From positions 1 to 61,109 of the forward strand of contig CAMWLS010000008.1 of the NCBI GenBank assembly GCA_947175205.1: a DNA stretch of 61,109 nucleotides, given 5' to 3'. The position numbers were made by a program, and so were the translations under genes. Shown piece by piece: positions 17,523-27,394 of this stretch; the first letter of the stretch is position 1, and every line of letters starts with the position of its first letter. Source of the DNA: an uncultured Porphyromonadaceae bacterium. GTDB lineage: Bacteria; Bacteroidota; Bacteroidia; Bacteroidales; Muribaculaceae. The notes under the pieces are model-generated. The model saw only the letters and a program-made list of their open reading frames with translations. It had not been told where the DNA came from and did no database searches.

Positions 17523-18386
17523 ATGCGCATAACTAAGATATTTAACGCTCTTCTGACCATTATGGCCTTGTATGCTTGCAGCCGGTCAGATGGTTCTGAA
17601 CGCACAGTGGTTGTGGGACTGGAACCGGAAAGAGCTCTATTGCAGGAGATAGTGGGAGACAGATATAAAGTCATCTCCATTCTGGGAACCGCAAATAACC
17701 CGGAAACCTTTGAGCCGGACATGAAAGATATGGCAGCCATTTCACGCGCCCGGGCGTTTATGACCCTTGAAAGCATGCCCTTTGAGGAAAAGATGGAAAA
17801 GATGGCTGAGGAGGCCGGAGTTCCAGTCTTCAACATCTCGGAAGGTGTTGAGAGACTCCATGGCACACATAGTCATGCACATAACGCCGAGAATGAACAT
17901 TCACATGGTGATGGGGACCCGCACATATGGACCTCATTCCGCAATGCCCGTCTTATTGCTGCCAACATGACTGAGGCCATGATTAAGACTGACCCCGAAG
18001 GAGAAGCCACATACCGCTCCAATTTCGCGCGCCTTGACGCACGCCTTGACTCTCTGGACCGTAACGCCGCAGCTCGCCTGAAAAGCGCAGGGAACCCGGC
18101 TTTTCTGGTCTGGCATCCATCACTGAGTTACCTTGCCAGAGATTACTCTCTGGAACAGATTAGCGCCGGTACAGAGAGTAAGGAACTCTCCGCTTCAGCC
18201 CGCGTGGACCTGGTGAAAAAAGCTAAAGAGAAAAACGTGAAAGTATTCTTCTTCCAGAAGGAATATGACGCCGCCCAGGCCCGGACCCTATCTCAGGAGA
18301 CCGGAACAGCCATGGTAACTATCTCTCCAACATCCTTTGAATGGGAAGAAGATTTAAATACCGTTATTAATGAGCTCTGCAAGTAA
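17523..18386 (+). CDS. znuA: Zinc ABC transporter substrate-binding lipoprotein
   Basis: 287 aa, solute-binding protein of cluster A-I (SBP_bac_9, ZnuA/TroA). Lipobox LYAC with Cys19. The metal ligands sit in the expected places: PETFEPDM (about 60-67; His is replaced by the Glu/Phe pattern), a His-rich loop at 113-134 (HGTHSHAH...HSHGDGDPHIW), and WHPSLSYLARDY (about 197). The His-rich loop points to zinc rather than manganese. It overlaps the ATPase gene by 17 bases. The first ligand block reads P-E-T-F-E-P instead of the usual P-H-x-Y/F-E-P, so one classical His may be missing. Confidence 0.88.
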   Translation: MRITKIFNALLTIMALYACSRSDGSERTVVVGLEPERALLQEIVGDRYKVISILGTANNPETFEPDMKDMAAISRARAFMTLESMPFEEKMEKMAEEAGVPVFNISEGVERLHGTHSHAHNAENEHSHGDGDPHIWTSFRNARLIAANMTEAMIKTDPEGEATYRSNFARLDARLDSLDRNAAARLKSAGNPAFLVWHPSLSYLARDYSLEQISAGTESKELSASARVDLVKKAKEKNVKVFFFQKEYDAAQARTLSQETGTAMVTISPTSFEWEEDLNTVINELCK

Positions 18387-19071
18387 AGACCGGCCCGTGG
18401 TTCTCTCCCTCAAAGATGTCAGCATGCGCTTTGGGCAGAAGACCGTACTCTCTGACGTCAGCTTTAATGTGCTTCGTAATGAGTTTTTAGCCATTACAGG
18501 GCCCAACGGCGGAGGTAAGACCACACTCCTGCGCATCATCTTGCGGCTTCTGAAACCAACTTCCGGTACTATTAATTATCATGGTAATCCCACCGTTGGA
18601 TATCTCCCGCAGAAAAACATGATAGATAGTCATTTCCCCATTTCTGTCAGGGAACTCATCCGCTCCGGCCTCATGTGCCGCAGCAACCGTGGCAGAAGGA
18701 CCGTAAATGAAATCCTTACCCTCACAGGTCTGGAAGCTCTCGCAGACCAGACCATAGGAACACTCAGCGGCGGACAGCTGCAGCGCGCACTCTTTGGACG
18801 TGCCATAATATCAAGACCTGAGCTGCTGGTACTTGATGAGCCTCTGAGCTACCTCGACACCCACTTTGAGCATAAACTTTACAACATCCTTGAGGAGGTG
18901 GCGGCTGACTCCACGGTGGTTCTGGTATCACATCAGATGAGCACCATAGCAGACATGGCAACCCGCCACATAGTGGTGGACGGTACAGCAGTGGAATGTC
19001 CCGCAAACCATCATCACTACATAGCTCCGGAGTGCAACTGCACTGACTGTTCTCATTCACATCAGAACTAA
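18370..19071 (+). CDS. znuC: Zinc ABC transporter ATP-binding protein
   Basis: 233 aa. Walker A GPNGGGKT (44-51), Q-loop LPQ (79-81), signature LSGGQ (132-136), Walker B LLVLDEP (152-158) and switch His in VLVSHQ. It is the ATPase type that pairs with ZnuA. The last 40 residues are rich in His and Cys (HHHY, CNCTDCSHSH), a likely metal-sensing or storing tail. No permease gene (znuB) follows: the next gene is convergent sprA. The complete importer must use a permease encoded elsewhere. Confidence 0.9.
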   Translation: MSSASKDRPVVLSLKDVSMRFGQKTVLSDVSFNVLRNEFLAITGPNGGGKTTLLRIILRLLKPTSGTINYHGNPTVGYLPQKNMIDSHFPISVRELIRSGLMCRSNRGRRTVNEILTLTGLEALADQTIGTLSGGQLQRALFGRAIISRPELLVLDEPLSYLDTHFEHKLYNILEEVAADSTVVLVSHQMSTIADMATRHIVVDGTAVECPANHHHYIAPECNCTDCSHSHQN

Positions 19072-19113
19072 GACCCCGTTCCCCAATTTTATAAACTTTG
19101 GAGAACGGGGTCT
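19071..19113. terminator. Bidirectional terminator between znuC and sprA
   Basis: AGACCCCGTTCCCCA (19071-19085) pairs with 19099-19113 with a single mismatch. It lies between two convergent genes, starting at the znuC stop codon and six bases short of the sprA stop. Confidence 0.7.
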
Positions 19114-19119
19114 AAGATG

Positions 19120-22100
19120 TTACCTCGCCAACGACAAATTCATTGACAGTCCATAAGAAGTAGACGTTGTGGGGTATGAACCGGTGGTGATTACGGGTGT
19201 ATTCACACGGTGGTCAAAATATGCACCCACGGTTATCTTCTTGCTTAGAATATAGTTTGCGGTAAAGTTAATACTGAAAGTATTGGTACCGGACGTAGGC
19301 TGGGTATAAGCGCTCTCAATACGCCTTATCAGAGCCTTGTTATGCTGCAATGAGACATCGGCATTCAGTGTCAGGTCATTGCTTACACCCTGAGTTGAGC
19401 CCTTCATCTTAAGGAAGGTGTTGAACCCTACTATCTTATACCCGGCGCCCACGGTCAGACCGCTCTGGAGTGCCTCCACTATCTGACCCGCCGATGTATT
19501 CAGTGTCAGTGTACGCTGGTCACGGTACTCTGCCTTAAACTGGAGCTCATTCTTCAGAGTAAAGTTTACTCCTATCAGCGGAGCAAAGCGCTCTGTTATG
19601 GCAACGGAAGATATATTATACTGTCCGGTGGGGATAGGCTCGCCGGTGAGTTCATCAAGAGTGAAACCCAGACTTCCTCCGTCTGCACTCACCCAGTTGA
19701 GATATGAGCTGTATGAACCCACGGAATAAGTACAGTTATAAGCATGGGAAAGGCTGAATGACTTGAATATATTTCTCATGTTCCCAAGGTTTATGAGTCC
19801 GTCATAAGTAATACGCCAGTTGGGTAACACTGCTCCGAAATTCGGGAATGGGTTAAGCCATACCTTAGATGGTTTCTTACCGGTATATGCCGCTACAAAG
19901 GCGGGGATGAGGACATCACCTGAAGTCTCGGACATTGAACCAACCGCCGGATCAAAGGGAGCCCCGGCATGATTGCCTCCGCGTAGGAACCCGGCATCAG
20001 GATATCGTAACCCTACATACTGGTCCTGCACTCTGTCACGTATCTGCGGTATATATGAAAGGAAATTGTTAAATGCATCCGAAGCATAACCGCTCTCTGC
20101 TGAAGTTCCGCGCAGAGCTGTTCCTATGGCGCAACCTGTCATGGTAAAAGTCCCCGCAAGAGCCGTGGGCATGTCAGAATACATAAACTGCACTGAACGG
20201 CTGCGGCTGTCCGTACGGTTCATGGTCAGCTGTATCTTGAGGCCCTTTATGGGTTCAAGATTCAGTTCCAGATTAAGTTCCTGAGTGTGTGACATTGTGG
20301 CTGGAGAAGTCTGGCCGTCATCTGTAATCAGCCATCCGCGGTCAAGCGCCTTGTTCAGATACTCTTCTCCGGCAAAGCCGAAAGCGAAGTCCAGACCGGG
20401 CGACATGGGCCCGTGGCTCACCGTCTGACCAAAGATATTACCCACATCCATACCAAAGAGCGGAATGGTCATGTTGCGCGTGTCTCGCCAGCGTATGCTT
20501 GCACTGCGCGGCATCATCAGGGCACGTAAGCTGTATTGCCCAAGATTGGTCCAGAAATTACGTTCTGTCTTGTCCACCTCAGTGACCACAAACTTAAGAG
20601 TCTCGGTTCCTCGGTTGAGTACTGTCACCGTATTGTTGTCCACCACCTTATACTTCACCGGAACAGGTTTGTCCTCCAGTGTAAATGCTGTTACCTTAAC
20701 CTTAGGCACGCGCAGGTTATGGTTGATGTTGAGGGTAGTGTCTGACTGAAGCTGGTAATTACGTTCAAAGCGTTTGGGTTTCTTGGCTCCGCGCGTTGTG
20801 GGCTTAGTATTGGCAAAACGCTGGTTAACCTCCTTGAGTAGCTTTATCTTGTTGTAGAAGCCCTCAAAATTCAAGCGTCCGTCAGCATTCCACGCAGCCT
20901 GATTTGCAATGGTATTACCCATACGCTGACCGTCTACAGTTGCTCCGCGATTCCAGTTATATGTGGCGTTATAGCTCACTGAACCTGACAGGAAGTCTAT
21001 AACGGGAATCTTAGAGAACGGAGCGCGGTACTGTCCTGTGAACGTCTGGCTATAGTTCCATGGCGTTCCCATACTTCTAATGGACTCCCACACAGACCTT
21101 TTCCATTCCTGATACTCGTCAGGGAAAAGCTGGCGGTTTACAGCTCCAACAGGCTCTTCTATTCGGGCCTGGGTATTGGAGTTGAATGACAGCGTAAGGC
21201 TCTTTATAATATTCCACTGAATCTGGAACTGGCGGTCCCATAGAAAGTTCTTGCTCACAGAAACGGGAAGCCTGAACATCACGTCAGTCTCTGAACGGGT
21301 CTGCTGCTCATAATAATAGCGTGACATATTAGTCAGGAAAGAGATGCTGTTAGGCAGCCACTGTATCTCCCAGTCTCTGAAGAATTTCAGATTGCGGTTC
21401 TTTGACTTCAGGAATCCAAAAGGCTTGAAGGGCTTTATATAAGGAGCATAATTATAAGCCAGGGAACCTCTGTAATCGTTTGTATACTCATACTCCGTGG
21501 TGGGGTCCATACGGGTTTGCTTGCTGTATGAGAAATTGATGGTGAAGTTTGCAGGGTCCCAGGGCATGGGGTTCTTGCTTCGCACATCAAATTTCATTCC
21601 TGAGAGTGAGAAATTCTCCACAATTGCACGTTCCACAGCATAGGCCTGAATACTGTCTTTCTCTGCCTTTGTGGTGCAGTCATCCAGGGCATCCTTCAGA
21701 AGCACATCCTGATCCAGGGGGTTATACTTGGGAGAATTTATGGTCTTGTTGTATGAGTAATATACAGGCGCTGTAAGTTTAACAGCCTCAGGTAAAAGAC
21801 GGCCAACATCACCCTGCACGGCTATATTGTACTGCTTATAGTCATCCAGACGTCGCTCATTCAGTGACTGGTCCACGCCGCCGAAGCCTGCTGTCTCAAT
21901 GTGTCCGCCAACATTTACCGTTGCAATATCAGACACATTAAGGGTTGCATTACCTTTTGCTGCCCAGCCTCCGGCCTCATCAAAATCAGTAACCTTCAGC
22001 TCATTAACCCACACGGTACCATCCTTGGTTCGTGATGAACGGTTACGTACCCCAATGAGCATGACACGTACGTCAGACAGCGTGGGATTACCGATAACGG

Positions 22101-25100
22101 CCATGCTGTTACGCTCATTATCCGGGTCTCGCCCGGTGAAGAGGGTTCCGTATCCTACACCTGCAACCTCCGCACGCTTGGCATTATTACGCTCCTTCTT
22201 AAGGTCCACCAGAGACTGGAGGTTAAAGTCCATGAAGTTATTCTGCGGCCATACTATATAGCGGGCAGATGAAAGGTCATTATTATAAGTTCCGGGCGGG
22301 GTAAGTTCCAGAGGTATCTCATACTCATAATAATTCTGCTTTACATCTGTACCTAAGCGCAGGAACAGTGACAGGTCACCGGACTGGAGGTCAGTCTGAT
22401 CATCAATCAGTGCCTCAGCGTGAATCCACATCTGCAGGCGCTTGTAATTACGCAGGTCCAGCTGGGTGTTACGGTACACTCCGCGGGCATCACCGGCAGC
22501 AAGGTCAGTCACACGCATGCTCATGGACTGCTCGTTAAGCTGGACTATCTGACTCTGGCCCGGGTCTGTTATACGTGTCACACCGGGAGGGAGGACATAG
22601 TTCACGGGCTCACGGCGCGAGTTCTCCTCTATGTTTACCACAGAGAGGTCCAGGTGGCCCTCTGCTGGTGCATCTCCACGATTATTCAGATTGAAATCAT
22701 AACCGCGCCACTCCCCGCGCACCAGTTCCAGGGAGGCAAAACGTAAATGCGTCACTGCCTTGAACCCGGTCATGAATATACGGGCAAAGCGTATGGTGGT
22801 GAAATCTGATATGGAACCCACCACTTTTTCATATTCTTTTAAGGGTATCTTGAACTGGTACCATTCCACCTGAAGGTCATTGCCGTCACGTGTGGACACC
22901 AGTGACACCTGCTTGTCTGTAATATAGTTCTTACCCACCACAAGGTCCTCCGGGCGGATGGATACATGGTACTGGAAATAGCGCTCATACTCATTAAGCG
23001 TATTGTCCTGATTTATATCCTCAACATCTGGAGTTGAGCGTGAGCTCTGATACAGAGGCTCATCAGTATCCTCAGGTGAGAGGGAGTTACCCTCCACTCC
23101 GTTGTATCTCTTATAGCGCTCCAGAATACCCAGTCTTTCATCATCATAGTCATAGCCGCGGTAGAAATGGTAATTATCACCCGCAGGGTCATTGAAGGGC
23201 GAGAAGCGGTCAGCCTGCATGGTTTCAATGGTGGCGGGAGACAGCTTTCTGCGCAATCCGTCAAGATAGTCCCGGTAAGAGGGGAACTCAAACTCACTCT
23301 CATTGGGCAGTCCGTCCAAACCCACGTCCTGTGCCAGACGTGAACCGCTGTTATTGTCAAAGGAGTAAGTAAGTGAATTCTGAGTGCTCACACGGCCCCA
23401 CGCAGTCTCCGTCAGGAACTGGGTATCTCCGTCATATGGAATACCGTTCTCGTAACTCTTCAGACCATCCTTTAATATGTCCTCTGACACCTCACCAAAG
23501 TTGAGATAGAGGTCACCGCCCTCATAATTTGGATTCTCAGGGTCAAGAAACGGATTGAGCAGCCAGAACTGAACATATTCTATATTACTCTGCTCAAAGT
23601 TAGTATTATCCATACGTCGCATTATTCCGCCCCAGCGCTTTTCCGGGCTCAGTAGTGCTCCGTTCTCATCAATATTCTCTGCATCCAGGTTATACGGGCC
23701 TCGCTCTGTGGGATAGAATGAGAGGTTAAGAGTCTGAATGGTGGATGACTCACCATATGTAAGTTCACGGCCGGGAAATATTTCACGTGAGGTCACCTCA
23801 CGTACATAAGGATTGGATAACTGTTCAAGGTCGCTTTTTATATAGCCCGGAGCCAGTGAAGAATTTCTCTGGGTGAACATGCGGTCAATGAAGTACCAGT
23901 TCAGCAACGCACGGTTCTTACCATAAGCCACATTATTTGACAGAGCCGCCTCCGGGAACAGCGGGTCTGCCCCGCCATCATACGGTGTGGATGCAAGTGT
24001 CCAGCTGTATGGTGAGCGAAGGTCAATACCGGTCTGCGCCCCTTCAAAATCATCCACATATGAGGAGCCTCTGTTACTGCCGGACTTCTGTGCATGCGGC
24101 ATCAGACGCGCATACTCCGCAGTCACACTCAGACGTGAAGGCTGGGTGGCATTCACGGTAGGTATCTTATTGAAAAGATTCGTCAGCCACATGAATTCAT
24201 TATTGTAGCTGAGATTGAGTCCGAACATGGAATTATTCACTATCTCATCACCAATATTGACTTTCTCAGTCAGTGCTTTCTCGGAGAAATGGAGCAGTGT
24301 ACCACCTATATTAAGATGCCTGTTAAGCTGATACTGCAGGTCCAGACCCAACAGGGTCTTCCTCTGAGTGGAAAACATACTCTGATTCTCAAGAGTCACT
24401 GATATATTCTGACCGGAGTCTATGATTGCCTGATTAGTTATGGTGACTATACCCATGGAATAATCCACCGTATAATCACTGTTCTCAGTAAGTGTCACAC
24501 CTCCGGCGGTCACCACCACGGACCCTCGCGGAACATTCATGGCATTCAGCCTTATCTGTGAGCCGGATGAGGCCTGGTACTCACCTTCCAGCATAAACTT
24601 GTTCTTATCTGCAAACTGACGCGCCACCACCAGGGTAGAGTCATACAGCTGCGGATAACAGTACTGCTCAGCAAGCGCAGGATTATTAATCTTTGATGCC
24701 AGATGGGCGCCAAAGGGCTCCACCACCGGGAAAACAACCTTACCCGTGGCTGAATAAATGGTATAACCCTCTACAAAGTCAAAGAAGCCATCCACATTGC
24801 TCTCCTGGTTTGAGTCCAGGCGGTCCAGGTTCATGACCTCAAGAAGAGACTTGTCATTAAGCCCCGGGACAGGCAGATAATTTATTTTGGTTCCGGTGGT
24901 ATCACTGAGGTATTTAATGTTGAGCCGGAAATTCTTCTGCTGAATCTGGTAACCTCCCAGATTGTAGACATTCTTCATCATCAGGTCCCACATGGGGAGT
25001 GAGGGAGAGCTTGTGGTACTCTTCAACATCTTCAGATACAGAGACTGGTCAGTACTTGTGACATCACCTGAGAACTCACCCACCTGATAAACCTGTCCCC

Positions 25101-26646
25101 CGTATGTGTATTCATAAGCCACAGCCAGCACCTCATCTGAACCAAGTGCTGACTTTAGAGAGATGTAACCCAGTGAACTGTTAAGTGTGTACTCGCTGCT
25201 GGAAAGCAGACGGGCGCTCTCCACCTTCTCATAGTCACGGCCTCCCTCTATACCATGCGCGGCCAGCGGGGCCAGCACCTGCGTCACAGTATTTATATTG
25301 CGGGCATCAGGATACTCAGTCTTAAGGGTAGAAAGCAGATTATTGGAGTTATTTGACGGCACCTGACCGCTGCCTGATGGAATCCAGTAGTCCGTTCCCA
25401 GGTGACTGTCCTCACCCAGGTCCATGAAAGCCACAAGATTTCGTGATTGTTCATAGCGGTTACTCTTGTTGGTAATCCATACCTCAACACGTGTAATGTT
25501 TATTCCGGAGGTCACAAAAGGTACTTTGGAGGCAAAACGGTCATAGTTGTCCCTGAAGTAATGAGCCAGAAAGAAGTGACGGTTCTGGTCATAATTGTCT
25601 ATGCTTATGGTGAACGGCGTGGTCTGCGCCCCACCCTTGGTGTTAACAGTCTTACTCTCTGAATTCTGCTGTGACACCAGTGCCGTGGCTGTAAGCTTTC
25701 CAAACTGAAGCTTGGTCTTGAAACCGAACAGCGCCGTGCTTCCTCGTATAAGTGAAGAACCCGTGGTCAGAGACACATTTCCGGCTTCTATACTCTTCAC
25801 TATATCATCTTCCTTACCCTCATAGGCTAACTTCAGATTCTTGGAGTCAAAGTCAAAGGTAGCGTCTGTGTTATAAGTCATGTTAAACTTCAGACGGTCA
25901 CCCACTCCGGCGCTGATAGTGGCCTGTATCTTCTGGTCAAAATCAAAATAAGTCTTGCGCCTTGCTGACAGTGAGAGTGAAGGGTTATCCGTCTTGTTAC
26001 TCTTGACACCCATGTTAATCTGAACGCTTCCCTGTGTGCGCAGTGACACACCGCCGGGTCCGAAAATCTTCTCCAGAGGACCCAGCGCAAAATTCATGTC
26101 AAAGATATTAAACGGCTGTTTCTCATTTCCTTCCATCTGCTCCATGTTGCGCTGACGGTAATAATCCTGCATGGAGCGCCTGAACTGCCAGTTATTATAC
26201 TGCTCAGGAGTAAGCATGAATGGAGTGGCTATATCAAAATCACCCACGCGGGTACGCACCACATAACAGCCTGTGGCCGGGTCATATTCCGCTGCCGTTT
26301 TAATATTTGACGGGGCATCAAGGTCATAGGCCAGCTGGTCTTCCATAAGGTCCTCATAGCTCTGCGGCACAGTCTGCTGCACCGGGAAAGGCATCATGAC
26401 TGTATCAGCCAGCGCAGTGATAGAGGGGCTGTATGAAGCCGGAGCCGGCCTGTGGAAGTCCACAGGAGGAGAATACACCGGTTGCTGCGGCTGGGTGCTC
26501 GCTGCCGCCTTGACGGCTATGAAACAGCCGCTTACTATCACAACTATAAACACAGCAAGCACCGCCACGCAGGAAAATTTACCTGTGGCAGCTGCTCTTG
26601 TATCTGAACGTAATATATGATGTGAGAGTAGACTTTTTAGTTTCAT
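19120..26646 (-). CDS. sprA: Type IX secretion translocon protein SprA (Sov)
   Basis: 2508 aa, by far the largest protein here. A membrane-spanning N-terminal segment (about 25-47) is followed by the characteristic opening (FNIFDMNFALGPLEKIFGPGG, then SVQINMGVKSN) and the long series of strands that form the 36-strand SprA barrel. SprA is the outer-membrane channel through which T9SS cargo leaves; the homologue in Porphyromonas gingivalis is Sov. Its place next to ruvA is also seen near sov in P. gingivalis, as I remember it. The frame is intact throughout. A 13-bp hairpin lies nine bases upstream of the start. Three proteins with likely T9SS sorting tails are encoded in the same window. Confidence 0.95.
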   Translation of the reverse strand: MKLKSLLSHHILRSDTRAAATGKFSCVAVLAVFIVVIVSGCFIAVKAAASTQPQQPVYSPPVDFHRPAPASYSPSITALADTVMMPFPVQQTVPQSYEDLMEDQLAYDLDAPSNIKTAAEYDPATGCYVVRTRVGDFDIATPFMLTPEQYNNWQFRRSMQDYYRQRNMEQMEGNEKQPFNIFDMNFALGPLEKIFGPGGVSLRTQGSVQINMGVKSNKTDNPSLSLSARRKTYFDFDQKIQATISAGVGDRLKFNMTYNTDATFDFDSKNLKLAYEGKEDDIVKSIEAGNVSLTTGSSLIRGSTALFGFKTKLQFGKLTATALVSQQNSESKTVNTKGGAQTTPFTISIDNYDQNRHFFLAHYFRDNYDRFASKVPFVTSGINITRVEVWITNKSNRYEQSRNLVAFMDLGEDSHLGTDYWIPSGSGQVPSNNSNNLLSTLKTEYPDARNINTVTQVLAPLAAHGIEGGRDYEKVESARLLSSSEYTLNSSLGYISLKSALGSDEVLAVAYEYTYGGQVYQVGEFSGDVTSTDQSLYLKMLKSTTSSPSLPMWDLMMKNVYNLGGYQIQQKNFRLNIKYLSDTTGTKINYLPVPGLNDKSLLEVMNLDRLDSNQESNVDGFFDFVEGYTIYSATGKVVFPVVEPFGAHLASKINNPALAEQYCYPQLYDSTLVVARQFADKNKFMLEGEYQASSGSQIRLNAMNVPRGSVVVTAGGVTLTENSDYTVDYSMGIVTITNQAIIDSGQNISVTLENQSMFSTQRKTLLGLDLQYQLNRHLNIGGTLLHFSEKALTEKVNIGDEIVNNSMFGLNLSYNNEFMWLTNLFNKIPTVNATQPSRLSVTAEYARLMPHAQKSGSNRGSSYVDDFEGAQTGIDLRSPYSWTLASTPYDGGADPLFPEAALSNNVAYGKNRALLNWYFIDRMFTQRNSSLAPGYIKSDLEQLSNPYVREVTSREIFPGRELTYGESSTIQTLNLSFYPTERGPYNLDAENIDENGALLSPEKRWGGIMRRMDNTNFEQSNIEYVQFWLLNPFLDPENPNYEGGDLYLNFGEVSEDILKDGLKSYENGIPYDGDTQFLTETAWGRVSTQNSLTYSFDNNSGSRLAQDVGLDGLPNESEFEFPSYRDYLDGLRRKLSPATIETMQADRFSPFNDPAGDNYHFYRGYDYDDERLGILERYKRYNGVEGNSLSPEDTDEPLYQSSRSTPDVEDINQDNTLNEYERYFQYHVSIRPEDLVVGKNYITDKQVSLVSTRDGNDLQVEWYQFKIPLKEYEKVVGSISDFTTIRFARIFMTGFKAVTHLRFASLELVRGEWRGYDFNLNNRGDAPAEGHLDLSVVNIEENSRREPVNYVLPPGVTRITDPGQSQIVQLNEQSMSMRVTDLAAGDARGVYRNTQLDLRNYKRLQMWIHAEALIDDQTDLQSGDLSLFLRLGTDVKQNYYEYEIPLELTPPGTYNNDLSSARYIVWPQNNFMDFNLQSLVDLKKERNNAKRAEVAGVGYGTLFTGRDPDNERNSMAVIGNPTLSDVRVMLIGVRNRSSRTKDGTVWVNELKVTDFDEAGGWAAKGNATLNVSDIATVNVGGHIETAGFGGVDQSLNERRLDDYKQYNIAVQGDVGRLLPEAVKLTAPVYYSYNKTINSPKYNPLDQDVLLKDALDDCTTKAEKDSIQAYAVERAIVENFSLSGMKFDVRSKNPMPWDPANFTINFSYSKQTRMDPTTEYEYTNDYRGSLAYNYAPYIKPFKPFGFLKSKNRNLKFFRDWEIQWLPNSISFLTNMSRYYYEQQTRSETDVMFRLPVSVSKNFLWDRQFQIQWNIIKSLTLSFNSNTQARIEEPVGAVNRQLFPDEYQEWKRSVWESIRSMGTPWNYSQTFTGQYRAPFSKIPVIDFLSGSVSYNATYNWNRGATVDGQRMGNTIANQAAWNADGRLNFEGFYNKIKLLKEVNQRFANTKPTTRGAKKPKRFERNYQLQSDTTLNINHNLRVPKVKVTAFTLEDKPVPVKYKVVDNNTVTVLNRGTETLKFVVTEVDKTERNFWTNLGQYSLRALMMPRSASIRWRDTRNMTIPLFGMDVGNIFGQTVSHGPMSPGLDFAFGFAGEEYLNKALDRGWLITDDGQTSPATMSHTQELNLELNLEPIKGLKIQLTMNRTDSRSRSVQFMYSDMPTALAGTFTMTGCAIGTALRGTSAESGYASDAFNNFLSYIPQIRDRVQDQYVGLRYPDAGFLRGGNHAGAPFDPAVGSMSETSGDVLIPAFVAAYTGKKPSKVWLNPFPNFGAVLPNWRITYDGLINLGNMRNIFKSFSLSHAYNCTYSVGSYSSYLNWVSADGGSLGFTLDELTGEPIPTGQYNISSVAITERFAPLIGVNFTLKNELQFKAEYRDQRTLTLNTSAGQIVEALQSGLTVGAGYKIVGFNTFLKMKGSTQGVSNDLTLNADVSLQHNKALIRRIESAYTQPTSGTNTFSINFTANYILSKKITVGAYFDHRVNTPVITTGSYPTTSTSYGLSMNLSLAR

Positions 26647-26654
26647 GTAGCAGA

Positions 26655-26684
26655 CACTGCATTACTAAATATAGTAACGCAGTG
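26655..26684. repeat. Hairpin directly upstream of the sprA start
   Basis: CACTGCATTACTA (26655-26667) pairs with TAGTAACGCAGTG (26672-26684), with one mismatch and an AATA loop. It ends nine bases before the sprA ATG, so it could affect translation or reduce read-through from ruvA. There is no T-run on the minus strand. Confidence 0.5.
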
Positions 26685-26760
26685 CCGGGTCCTTTATTGC
26701 AGCCACAGCGTAAAAAATCAGAGCGCTATGAGGTGAAGAACCGTGTACGATGAGCAAAAA

Positions 26761-27357
26761 TCAGAGCATCTGAAGCGCCTTGCGTATGGCCTGGTCCACT
26801 TTCAGCGAAGGTTGCTCGCGGTAAAGGCGCGTCAAGACTTTCTTAACTGAGGCAGCCGTAAAGCCCAGCATAACAAGGGCCGCCTGCGCTTCCTCAAAGG
26901 TATCTGTGTCCGCAACTGCAGGGGTCTCTGAGATAAGACTGTCTGCTTTAATCTTATCCCGGAGGTCCACAATAATGCGGTCCGCTGTCTTTGCTCCCAC
27001 ACCCTTTACAGCCTTAAGACGCTTGCTATCACCGCCTGAAATAACCGCTGACAGCTCTGCTAAAGGTATGGCTGACAGTATCATACGTGCTGTTGCGGCA
27101 CCCACTCCTGACACGCCCACCAGCAGACGGAACATCTCTCTCTCATCGTTATTGAGGAAGCCATAGAGGGTCCATGCGTCTTCTCGGATAGACTCGTGAA
27201 TCCACAGTCTGACAGGGTCTGATGTGCCTGCAGACGGCTCTAAGGCGGTGAATGCAGGGAGGGTGATGTTAATCATATAACCCACTCCACCTGAAGTCTC
27301 AACAGTGACGGAGGTGGGTGTAAGGAGGTCAATTTTTCCCTTTATAAAATCTATCAT
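26761..27357 (-). CDS. ruvA: Holliday junction branch migration protein RuvA
   Basis: 198 aa. An N-terminal OB-fold (1-65, MIDFIKGKIDLLTPTSVTVE), two helix-hairpin-helix motifs (about 70-140: LLVGVSGVGAATARMIL and KAVKGVGAKTADRIIVDLRDK) and a C-terminal RuvB-contact domain (about 150-198). RuvA tetramers hold the four-way junction while RuvB (not in this window) drives migration. Downstream of rarA, with which it probably shares a transcript. Confidence 0.96.
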   Translation of the reverse strand: MIDFIKGKIDLLTPTSVTVETSGGVGYMINITLPAFTALEPSAGTSDPVRLWIHESIREDAWTLYGFLNNDEREMFRLLVGVSGVGAATARMILSAIPLAELSAVISGGDSKRLKAVKGVGAKTADRIIVDLRDKIKADSLISETPAVADTDTFEEAQAALVMLGFTAASVKKVLTRLYREQPSLKVDQAIRKALQML

Positions 27358-27394
27358 CTTTGCGTTTGAGTATTAAAACGGGTATAAGAATAAC

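Noticed and set aside
24000-26600. Several antisense frames of 60-115 residues inside sprA
   Set aside because: Shadows of a clear 2508-codon gene with no recognisable domain or start context.
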